A stretch of 12,523 nucleotides of DNA, taken from positions 1 to 12,523 of the forward strand of contig CAZSXS010000093.1 in assembly GCA_964611385.1 (NCBI GenBank), in the 5' to 3' direction. The number at the start of each line of letters is the position of its first letter. The stretch's first letter is position 1. The stretch comes from CAZSXS01 sp964611385 (lineage in GTDB: Bacteria > Bacillota > Clostridia > Lachnospirales > CAYPQA01). Below the pieces are notes generated by a model. That model was not told the DNA's origin. It made no database searches and saw only the letters and a program-made list of their open reading frames with translations. This document shows, piece after piece, positions 5,567-12,448 of this stretch. The translations under genes and the position numbers were made by a program.

Positions 5567-7938
5567 TTTTTCGTCCCCCCGATGATTACCGTTTCACCTA
5601 CCTCAAGACCTTCCAAAACCTCTGCCTGCGTTCCGTTGGAAAGGCCACAGGTGACTGCTCTTTTTTCTACATCTTCCCCTTTTTGCACATTCACGTATTG
5701 TTGACCGTCCTCTACAAATATGGCCTTATGCGGTACCATCAAAACACCTTGCTTTTCTTTTTTGATGAAGGTCAAGAAGGAACTCATGTTGTCTCGAAGC
5801 AGCTCGTTTACCTTATCCAGCTTGCCGATGACCTCGTAGGTGACGATACCCGAGGAATCCACCGTGGGAATACTGTTCACTGAGTATACCTTGGCGTAAA
5901 GGGTCTCTCCTTCCAGAGCATCCACGCTCAAGCGTATCTGCTGATCCACAGAGACGTTGACAATATCACCTTCCGTAACATTGGTGGACAAGTAAATTTC
6001 GGAGACATCACAGATGGTCATGACTCCCGCGTTGGAAGAGGTTCCGATGTTGATGGTAGGCCCCGATACGTTTGCAGTTACCACTTCTCCGGCGCGCTTG
6101 GATAAACTTAGAATCTTTCCGTCAATGGGGGCATAAATTTTTACCTTATTTAAATCATTTTCCACGGCTGAGAGCTTGTTCTTTGCGTCTTCTATATTAT
6201 AGAGGGCATTGTTGATGCTGGTGGTGTTGTTTTTTAGGTTCTCTAGTTTTAGTTCTTGCATTTCAATGCTTTTCTTGGTGCTCTCTAGGTCTTTTTCATA
6301 ATTTTCGATAGCTCTTACCAGGTTATCATTGGCGGTTTGAAGGGCTGTTTCAGCATCGTCTACGGCAGTCTTCGCTGTTTCTAACTTCTTTTTGGTATCA
6401 TAAAAAGCATTGGTCAAGGAGATCTGGGCATCATCCACGGTGGATTTTGCCGAGGCTACCTTCTTCTTTGCATCCTCAATGCTCTTGGACAACTTATCCT
6501 GATTATCCGTGAGATAGCTTTCCTTTGCCCTCTCCAAGTTGATTTTGGCGTTATCAAGACTCGTTTGGGCATCGGTTACTGCGGTCTCTGCTGTGCTGAC
6601 CTTCTTCTTTGCGTCCTCAATTCCGCTGGAAATTTTATCCTGGTTATCTGTCCGGCCTCGTTCCAGATTTGTCTTGGCATTGTCCAGCGCTTTTTGCGCG
6701 TCCTCTACACCCAGCTTGGCTGTTGTGACCTTCTTTTCATTATCCGCAATGCTCTTATCCAGCTTATCCTGCTCATCAGAATAATAGGAGCTCTTGGCTC
6801 TTTCCAGATTCTTGTTGGCTGTGTCTATGGCCTTTTGCGCATCCACGACGGCATCGGCGGCTGCGGTCATTTTTTTGTAGGCATCACTTGTGAAATCCCC
6901 AGATCGTTGGAAAGCAATGATCGCATCGCTGTAATCCTTTTCCCTCTTTACATAGTTGTCATAGGCGTTGTCTATGGCTTGCTGTAAGGTATAGGGATCG
7001 TAGGGCTTGATGGTAGCGTTCTTGGCTTCCTCCAAGGCTGCTTCGGCCTCCATCAAGTCTGCATTCTTTCGATCTAGGGCTTCCTGCGCATTCGTGATAG
7101 ACAAGTTTAAGCTGTACTCGTCGAAGTCTGTCACTTTCTTTGCCTCTGCTTCCTTTAAGCCTTCCTCTGCCTCTTGCAAGTCTGCAAGCTTTCTGTCCAG
7201 GGTCGTTTGGGCGTTACTGATGGCTGTCTGGTAGGTATAGTCGTCAAAGGGTTCCAGCGCTTCTGCCTCTAGAGCTGCCAGATCATCGTTGACAGTGTTC
7301 CAGTCAGCCTTCTTCCGATCGAAGGATATTTTGGCATTGAATACGGAGAGGCTAGGTAAAAACTCTTCAACATTTTGAGCAGAATTGGTATCCAAAGCTG
7401 TGACCATGATTTTTTCCGCTGCGGCCATGGCTTCTTCCGCATCTGCCAGATCCTTCTTTTTTCGTTCCAGAGAGAGTTCGGCATTCGTGATAGACTGCCG
7501 GTATGTATAGTCATCAAAGGGAGTCTCCAACTTGGCTTTCAGGGTTTCCAGGTTCGAGGTCTCCGTCTTGATGTTGTATTCCAAGGAGGTAACGGCATCC
7601 TTGTAGGCCGTGTTTGCCTTATCCAAAGCGACCTTGGCATTGTTCAGCTCCAGTTGAAGATCGGAATCATCCAGCTCTGCCAATAGGTCCCCTTTTTTTA
7701 CCATTTGCCCAGCACTTACAAAAATAGTCTTGATTCTTCCACCTACCTCGAAATTCAAATTGGTAACCGGTAATTTAATGCGACCGTCTGCCGTTAGACC
7801 AAGGATTAAGTCTCCCTTGGTCACCTGCCCCGTTTGAATTTTTGTGGGTGTAGTGGTGGAAGCAGTTACGATCTTGTCACAGCCGCTGATGAATAATGAA
7901 AGTGCTGCCATGATGGCAATGCATGATTTACGTTTCAT
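5563..7938 (-). CDS. Giant lipid-anchored membrane-fusion (HlyD/MacA-like) adaptor with repeat-built coiled-coil hairpin
   Basis: Predicted 791-residue lipoprotein adaptor, about twice the usual MacA/YknX length. The signal sequence ends in lipobox ISGC (Cys20). Residues about 30-90 form the first half of the lipoyl/barrel domains (VGGRIKTIFVSAGQMVKKGD); after KIYAPIDGKILSLSKRAGE (from about 598) come the second lipoyl half, beta-barrel and membrane-proximal domains. Between them, about 90-597 is predicted helical coiled coil. The first arm repeats a unit marked by FDDYTY or relatives at about 138, 228, 270 and 310, with a worn copy near 183. The second arm repeats a D-x-QDK-containing unit at about 386, 429 and 476, followed by shorter units. 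The break FQRSGDFTSDAYKK falls near residue 346, almost exactly the midpoint. The start at 7938 is chosen for its GGGAGGGAAGG site and signal peptide; the longer ORF from 8028 would bury both. It overlaps the hydrolase gene by 11 nt. Confidence 0.92.
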   Translation of the reverse strand: MKRKSCIAIMAALSLFISGCDKIVTASTTTPTKIQTGQVTKGDLILGLTADGRIKLPVTNLNFEVGGRIKTIFVSAGQMVKKGDLLAELDDSDLQLELNNAKVALDKANTAYKDAVTSLEYNIKTETSNLETLKAKLETPFDDYTYRQSITNAELSLERKKKDLADAEEAMAAAEKIMVTALDTNSAQNVEEFLPSLSVFNAKISFDRKKADWNTVNDDLAALEAEALEPFDDYTYQTAISNAQTTLDRKLADLQEAEEGLKEAEAKKVTDFDEYSLNLSITNAQEALDRKNADLMEAEAALEEAKNATIKPYDPYTLQQAIDNAYDNYVKREKDYSDAIIAFQRSGDFTSDAYKKMTAAADAVVDAQKAIDTANKNLERAKSSYYSDEQDKLDKSIADNEKKVTTAKLGVEDAQKALDNAKTNLERGRTDNQDKISSGIEDAKKKVSTAETAVTDAQTSLDNAKINLERAKESYLTDNQDKLSKSIEDAKKKVASAKSTVDDAQISLTNAFYDTKKKLETAKTAVDDAETALQTANDNLVRAIENYEKDLESTKKSIEMQELKLENLKNNTTSINNALYNIEDAKNKLSAVENDLNKVKIYAPIDGKILSLSKRAGEVVTANVSGPTINIGTSSNAGVMTICDVSEIYLSTNVTEGDIVNVSVDQQIRLSVDALEGETLYAKVYSVNSIPTVDSSGIVTYEVIGKLDKVNELLRDNMSSFLTFIKKEKQGVLMVPHKAIFVEDGQQYVNVQKGEDVEKRAVTCGLSNGTQAEVLEGLEVGETVIIGGTKK

Positions 7939-8893
7939 TTCCTTCCCTCCCATTGATTTGTTCCCGGATGAAGTCAAACACAGCGCCGTAGTCCTTGCTT
8001 CGAGCGGTGGGCGTGGCTTGCAGTACAAATATTAAATTTTCCTTTGGTACGATGGTAAGCGATTGCCCGCCGAAGCCCCTGCACGCAAAGCCGTCCTCAA
8101 ACAGCCAAAACAAAAAACCATAGCTTGGATTGGCCTCGGCAGAGAGCGCTTGTTGCAGATAAGCTTGGCTGACGATCTGCTGTTCATCCGCTTTTCCTTT
8201 GTTAATCTTCCCTTCGTTGAACAAAAGAAGACCAATCCGAGCTAAGTCCCTGGCGCATAGGTCTGACTGGGTTTCCAAGCTCAGCTCGGGGCTGATGCTG
8301 TAATTCACCTGCCTTGCTCCCGCGGATAGACTTGCCCATTCTTTGGAGTGGATCCCCAAGGGCTTGTATAAGAACTGGTCACAAAAGGCATAGGCTCCCA
8401 TGCCGGAGGCCTGCCCGATCAGTGCCGAAAGCAAAATCACATCCCATTCCTTATAAACAAAAACTCGCCCAGGAAAATCCCGCATACGAGTCTGCGCTAA
8501 CTGCTCCAGGCAGTTTTCCGAAGACCATAGCTGCTCCAACATGGGACAGTGATAGTGAATGCCACCGTTCCAATAGATGCCCGAACGCATGGTCAACAAG
8601 TGCCGGACGGTGATGAACTTATGATAGGAATGCTCGCCCTGAGCAAATTCATCAAGGTAAGCGCAAATGGGATCATCCAAGCTTTTGATCAGACCCTTAT
8701 CCAGGCAAATTCCTGTACAGATGGATAAAATACTTTTCCAAATGGATTTGATGTTGTTCCCAGTCTCTGGCGTAAAGTGGTTATAATACCGTTCAAAAAG
8801 AATCGCATCGTCTTTATAAACCAAAATGCCGTTGATCAAACGGTATTGCTTTTCACGAATGTATTCATCCACTGTTTTTATAAGTTTGCTCAT
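7928..8893 (-). CDS. Beta-lactamase-fold serine hydrolase (class C/PF00144 type), cytoplasmic
   Basis: Predicted 321-residue enzyme of the family that includes class C beta-lactamases, DD-peptidases, EstB-type esterases and NylB-type amidases. Visible motifs: SIWK (Ser50-x-x-Lys53) in NNIKSIWKSILS, the nucleophile and its base; ITVRHLLTMRSGI (94-106), a strong family marker; Tyr147 in VYKEWD, replacing the usual Tyr-x-Asn by Tyr-Lys-Glu; and GFGGQ (273-277) where relatives have HGG/KTG. There is no signal peptide, so it should act in the cytoplasm, which argues against a role in peptidoglycan or periplasmic beta-lactam hydrolysis and fits an esterase/amidase acting on an internal or incoming compound. 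The start overlaps the UvrA-like stop (ATGA), and its last codons carry the ribosome binding site of the adaptor gene. Activity is likely; the substrate is unknown. Confidence 0.88.
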   Translation of the reverse strand: MSKLIKTVDEYIREKQYRLINGILVYKDDAILFERYYNHFTPETGNNIKSIWKSILSICTGICLDKGLIKSLDDPICAYLDEFAQGEHSYHKFITVRHLLTMRSGIYWNGGIHYHCPMLEQLWSSENCLEQLAQTRMRDFPGRVFVYKEWDVILLSALIGQASGMGAYAFCDQFLYKPLGIHSKEWASLSAGARQVNYSISPELSLETQSDLCARDLARIGLLLFNEGKINKGKADEQQIVSQAYLQQALSAEANPSYGFLFWLFEDGFACRGFGGQSLTIVPKENLIFVLQATPTARSKDYGAVFDFIREQINGREGNET

Positions 8894-11340
8894 AGTAAGT
8901 ACCGCCCGATGATAGAATTTTTGTTGCCTTTGAGGGCAGTGGGGCTGCCTTCGGCAATGACAGAACCTCCCTCCCTGCCTCCGCCAACACCCATTTCTAT
9001 AATATAATCACAATTTGACAGCACATAAGGATCGTGTTCCGTGATGATGACAGAGTTTCCCTTATCCACCAGTTCTTGCATCAACTTGACGAGGCGTAGG
9101 GTATCATGAAAGGAAAGACCCGTGGTAGGCTCGTCCAAGATGTACAAGGCATTTTTGTTCCTTTGGCCTCGAGAGAGCTCTTTCGCTAGCTTGATGCGCT
9201 GGCTTTCCCCACCGGATATGGTGGGCGTTTTTTGCCCTAGGGTAATGTAACCCATCCCAACCCTTTGCAAGGTTTGAAGGGTATCTCGAATAAGCTTATC
9301 CTTATCGGCAAAGAAACCCAAGGCCTCATCCACTGTCATCTGCAAAACATCCTTTATGCCCTTGCCGTCCAAGCGTACCTCCATGGCTTCCTGAACAAAA
9401 CCCGTTCCGGCGCAGGCCTCGCAATCAAGCTCAATATAATTTCCAAAGCCCACATGATAGTGCATGATTCCGTAACCCTTGCAGCGCTTACAGCCACCTT
9501 TAGAGTTGACGGAGAAAAAACCGATAGGAAGGCCGCTTTCCTTTGCAAACAAGGATCGAATCCGGTCATAAATCCCTGTATAGGTAGCCGGACAGGAAGC
9601 TCGGCTACGCCCAATGGGACGCTGGTCGATCACCAGGCATTTTTGCAGTTGATCATGACCAGATAAGCTTGTTTTTTCGGCTTCAGTTTCAAAGCTTAGC
9701 TCCGTGACGGTGTCCAAGAAGCCATCCGAAATGCCAACTTCTACCCTATCATCCGGGTCAATCGCATCTTCTAAATCCAGTGCTGAGTCTCCGTTCTTCA
9801 CCTTTATTTTCAGCAGCTCTGTAAGCTTTTTGACCAGGGTATCCGAAATCAGACTGGATTTTCCGCTGCCGGATACCCCCGCCACTCCGAGCATCAGTCC
9901 AAGGGGGAGCTCCACACGCACATTTTTCAGGTTATGTAGATTGGCATTTGCTATTTTCAAGGTCTTGTCTGCCTGTATGGGCTTATAGTCTTTCTTGATT
10001 ACCAAGTTTTGCTTCAACAGATAGGGCGCTGTGTTTGAGTTTTGACAAGATAAAAACGCCTCATAGCTTCCCTGAAAAATCCTCTCCCCTCCATAAATTC
10101 CTGCGTTGGGCCCCAAGTCAATGATATAATCTGCCGTCTTCATAAAGTTTACATCATGCTCTACGCAAACCACGGTATTTCCCTTGCATACAAGCTGCCG
10201 AATGATATGAATCAAACGCTCCTTCTCTACCTCATGCAGCCCAATCGTCGGCTCATCAAAAACAAAAACAATCGAATCCATCTCAGCAATGATATAGGAG
10301 GCCAGAAAAAGCCGCTGAATCTCCCCGCCGGAAAGGGTAGGAACCTGTCTGGAAAGAGACAGATGATGAAGGCCAACATCGGCCATGCAAGTAAGCTTCG
10401 AGCGGATTTCATCCAGCAGAGGCGTTCTTTTGAGCGTTAGTTGGCTTAGGAACTCGTTTAAATCTTTTATGTACAGTTCTTCCAGCTGATCAATCGTCTT
10501 GCCACCAATGGTGGCGTGAGCAGCCTGTGGAGATCGACCAGTTCCGTTACACTTTGGGCAGGCGATTCTTTTCATAAGTCCTTCTTTCGTCAAAAGATAC
10601 TCCAGTCTTCCAGAGGAAGAGAAGGCCCCATTGATAATTTGATGAATCCACGGGATAAAACCAATGAAAGAAGATCTCCCCGTATCTCCATACTGAAGAA
10701 CCATTAATTGCTCCTCCGTCAAGCTCTCTAGGCTTTGCTTTGGAGTCAGGCCATAGTATTTATAGAACGCGTCGAGTTGTTTTCGGGTAGAGCCACGCTT
10801 GCCCACCCCGAGGCAGATTTCTTCAATGAGCTTCTTTCTGTCTGCAAACAGCTTTTCCTCCTCCAGCTTTTTCACAATGCCATGACCTAAACATTTGACG
10901 CACATGCCCTTTGGGGAATTTTTTTGAAACATCTCCATGGTCAAGGGACGCTTGTCCCTAGCACTTTGTCCGCTTTTGCCGTCTCTACTGTCCAGCTCTC
11001 CAAAGTTGGCGTACAAGGCGGCCAGTAGGCTGCTGATTTTTGTCCTTGTACCAACAGTGCTGCGAGGGTTAGACTGTCGGATAATTCGTTGCTCCACTGC
11101 CACGGTGGGCGACAGCCCGGTGATCTGGTCAAAAACAGGCACACTGTCTACCAAAAGCTGAGTACCAGAAAACATCAAATACCGGCGTTTCCCTTCCTCA
11201 TACAAGGTATCAAAGGCTAGGCTTGATTTCCCACTACCCGAAACACCAGTAATCACCGTTAGCTTGTTCTTTGGAATTTTGATGTCTATGTCTTTCAAGT
11301 TGTGAATTCTTGCCCTTTTGATTTCAATATATTCATTCAT
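8890..11340 (-). CDS. UvrA-like ABC protein lacking the UvrB-binding region (UvrA2/DrrC class)
   Basis: Predicted 816-residue DNA-damage-recognition type ABC ATPase with two cassettes. First cassette: Walker A GVSGSGKSS (32-40), zinc-type CxxC pairs near 147 (CVKC) and 259 (CPKC), signature LSGGE near 335, Walker B FDEPTIGLH near 358. Second: Walker A GVSGSGKSS near 488, CKRC near 615 and CEAC near 638, signature ISGGESQR near 706, Walker B LDEPTTGLS near 730. Canonical UvrA is about 940 residues with its first zinc motif near residue 250; here that motif comes about 100 residues earlier, the space normally filled by the UvrB-binding domain. This matches UvrA2/DrrC-like proteins, linked to tolerance of DNA-binding drugs, rather than housekeeping nucleotide excision repair. 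The start at 11340 has GGAGG 8 bases upstream; the ATG at 11355 overlaps that site. First gene of the operon. Confidence 0.92.
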   Translation of the reverse strand: MNEYIEIKRARIHNLKDIDIKIPKNKLTVITGVSGSGKSSLAFDTLYEEGKRRYLMFSGTQLLVDSVPVFDQITGLSPTVAVEQRIIRQSNPRSTVGTRTKISSLLAALYANFGELDSRDGKSGQSARDKRPLTMEMFQKNSPKGMCVKCLGHGIVKKLEEEKLFADRKKLIEEICLGVGKRGSTRKQLDAFYKYYGLTPKQSLESLTEEQLMVLQYGDTGRSSFIGFIPWIHQIINGAFSSSGRLEYLLTKEGLMKRIACPKCNGTGRSPQAAHATIGGKTIDQLEELYIKDLNEFLSQLTLKRTPLLDEIRSKLTCMADVGLHHLSLSRQVPTLSGGEIQRLFLASYIIAEMDSIVFVFDEPTIGLHEVEKERLIHIIRQLVCKGNTVVCVEHDVNFMKTADYIIDLGPNAGIYGGERIFQGSYEAFLSCQNSNTAPYLLKQNLVIKKDYKPIQADKTLKIANANLHNLKNVRVELPLGLMLGVAGVSGSGKSSLISDTLVKKLTELLKIKVKNGDSALDLEDAIDPDDRVEVGISDGFLDTVTELSFETEAEKTSLSGHDQLQKCLVIDQRPIGRSRASCPATYTGIYDRIRSLFAKESGLPIGFFSVNSKGGCKRCKGYGIMHYHVGFGNYIELDCEACAGTGFVQEAMEVRLDGKGIKDVLQMTVDEALGFFADKDKLIRDTLQTLQRVGMGYITLGQKTPTISGGESQRIKLAKELSRGQRNKNALYILDEPTTGLSFHDTLRLVKLMQELVDKGNSVIITEHDPYVLSNCDYIIEMGVGGGREGGSVIAEGSPTALKGNKNSIIGRYLL

Positions 11341-11374
11341 GTAAAAGACCTCCATTATGCTCAGGCATATTCAA
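11333..11374 (-). promoter_or_regulatory. Possible short leader ORF overlapping the UvrA-like start
   Basis: On the minus strand AGGAG is followed after 8 bases by a TTG opening a 13-codon frame (MNMPEHNGGLLHE) whose TGA lies just inside the UvrA-like gene (11335-11333). A small dyad TATGC-CTGA-GCATA (11369-11356) sits just before the GGAGG of the main gene. The layout could permit translational coupling or attenuation, but an ORF this short can arise by chance. Confidence 0.25.
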
Positions 11375-11582
11375 CTTTGATTCTCCTCTTTGCATCAGCG
11401 CCTACAAGTATGGAACTGATCGGTTGTAAGTTGACGGCGTGAGGGGTTGAAGACTGAGTTTAGCAGCTATGGCTGCAAAGTATCGCTCAAATATATCTTT
11501 TTAATGTGAAAAAACTGTGAATATTAAATGAACTTTTTACATGCCGTATTTTAGTGATTCAGATAACGATTGTTTTTTTACA
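11375..11582 (-). promoter_or_regulatory. Upstream region expected to hold the main operon promoter
   Basis: No coding region is visible. The part at 11490-11580 is AT-rich and contains, on the minus strand, two TTCACA motifs (11517-11512 and 11505-11500 region) followed by GATATATTT, a weak sigma-A-like pair with about 18-base spacing from the first. A short dyad GCAGC-TATG-GCTGC lies near 11464-11477 and could be an operator. No riboswitch or strong terminator is recognised. The promoter assignment is by position and base composition, not by a clear consensus. Confidence 0.3.
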
Positions 11583-11653
11583 GTTGTTCTTTGGTTGTTC
11601 TTATAGTTGTTCTTATAGTTGTTCTTTCTCAATCGTTGTTTTCGGTTGTTCTT
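11583..11653. repeat. Short tandem repeat, 12-bp unit around GTTGTTC
   Basis: GTTGTTC occurs at 11583, 11594, 11606, 11618 and 11645, with a variant GTTGTTT at 11635. The unit GTTGTTCTTATA at 11606-11617 is followed directly by a second copy starting at 11618. On the minus strand the repeat forms the 3' end of the catalase remnant (KEQ and EQL codons) and runs past its stop codon. Confidence 0.8.
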
Positions 11654-11940
11654 TTATAATTGCAGCTTCTGCTGCCATATCCTCATACAAATCGGTTATC
11701 GGATCGCCTTTGGATTGAATATAGGCAGCCGTCCAGGGATGACCGCTGGCCCCTGCCGGGAATATACCAAAGCCGTGATCAATATAATATGGATCCATGC
11801 CATGTTCTCTCATCATTTCCGGGGTTGCTTTGTCCAGCAGTTGGTGAACGATTGTGCCAATCATTTCAAGATGCGCAAGCTCTTTAGACCCAATAGTTTA
11901 TCGCTGTTTTTAGATGTTGCAATGGAATACAGAATGATTG
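11613..11940 (-). pseudogene. Truncated, frameshifted manganese catalase / CotJC-family remnant
   Basis: The open part (11897-11613) reads TIGSKELAHLEMIGTIVHQL followed by ATPEMMREHGMDPYYIDHG, AASG-like GASGHPWTAAYIQSKGDPI and DLYEDMAAE, unmistakable for the manganese catalase/CotJC family, including the Glu and His of ELAHLE that bind manganese. Three defects are visible. Upstream, an in-frame TAA (11900-11898) blocks translation, while the neighbouring frame continues the homology (SFCIPLQHLKTAIN, about 11937-11896); restoring two bases at 11895 would give the expected N-D-I-G join, so a frameshift is likely. The 5' part of the family is absent. After DMAAE the second half, with the remaining manganese ligands, is replaced by repeat-encoded sequence. 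A protein starting at Met 11864 could be made, but it could not form the dimanganese site. Confidence 0.85.
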
Positions 11941-11972
11941 CTTCTGATTTTGGCTTAGTTGATTATTGCTAC

Positions 11973-12419
11973 CTATCCCACAAAATACTTCTCTACCTTA
12001 AATGGCTTTGCATCCTGGTCAACAATAAAATCTTTGCTGAGCGAAAAATAAAATTCAGTGTCTTCTTGCTTGCCGATTGATTCGGCAGTCTTATGGTAGT
12101 CGTTATACATCATGTTCAACACCAAGTAATAATGCAGGGTCTTTTCGGTAATTCCCTTTTGCTGCAAAAATTGATTTACAACCTGGTAATCCCACTTTTG
12201 ACCGTGAGGTTTCATTGCCTTAACTATTTTCTCTGCTTCAGGTGCAGTAATCTCATAGGCTATTTCTTCAAGCTCATGCATGGTTTGTTTGTATAAATCC
12301 GGGTTTGTTTTTTCCAATGAAAGCATCATGCCATCAAAAATCTCAGTAATTTCATGCATATTTTCTGCCTTGTTTAGCTTCTCAGTAATATGGTCAAGTA
12401 TGGATGTAAATTTACTCAT
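11973..12419 (-). CDS. Conserved-looking hypothetical protein, 148 residues
   Basis: A real gene by its AAGGAG ribosome binding site 9 bases before the ATG and by its consistent acidic/amphipathic composition. The protein is soluble and mostly helical, without signal or transmembrane segments. The C-terminal half (EAEKIVKAMKPHGQKWDYQ ... YYLVLNMMYNDYHK ... DFIVDQDA) resembles, from memory, small proteins found in Firmicutes phages and elements (KPYGxKW and MNMxYNDY motifs, possibly the DUF7841 group). I cannot confirm this and assign no function. The stop lies only about 33 bases before the catalase/CotJC remnant, suggesting a deletion joined two unrelated pieces. Base composition is more AT-rich than the efflux operon. 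Confidence 0.75.
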   Translation of the reverse strand: MSKFTSILDHITEKLNKAENMHEITEIFDGMMLSLEKTNPDLYKQTMHELEEIAYEITAPEAEKIVKAMKPHGQKWDYQVVNQFLQQKGITEKTLHYYLVLNMMYNDYHKTAESIGKQEDTEFYFSLSKDFIVDQDAKPFKVEKYFVG

Positions 12420-12448
12420 AATTTAGACTCCTTAATTTTTTAATTATT

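Noticed and set aside
6250..7530. Regular nucleotide similarity within the adaptor gene as a CRISPR or DNA satellite array
   Set aside because: The periodicity is at the protein level (heptads, 35-47 residues), with diverged codons and no constant repeat/spacer pattern.
8314..8613. Plus-strand open frames opposite the hydrolase and UvrA-like genes
   Set aside because: Composition is that of an antisense shadow (many Pro, Arg, Ser, Cys); the opposite strand has complete family motifs.
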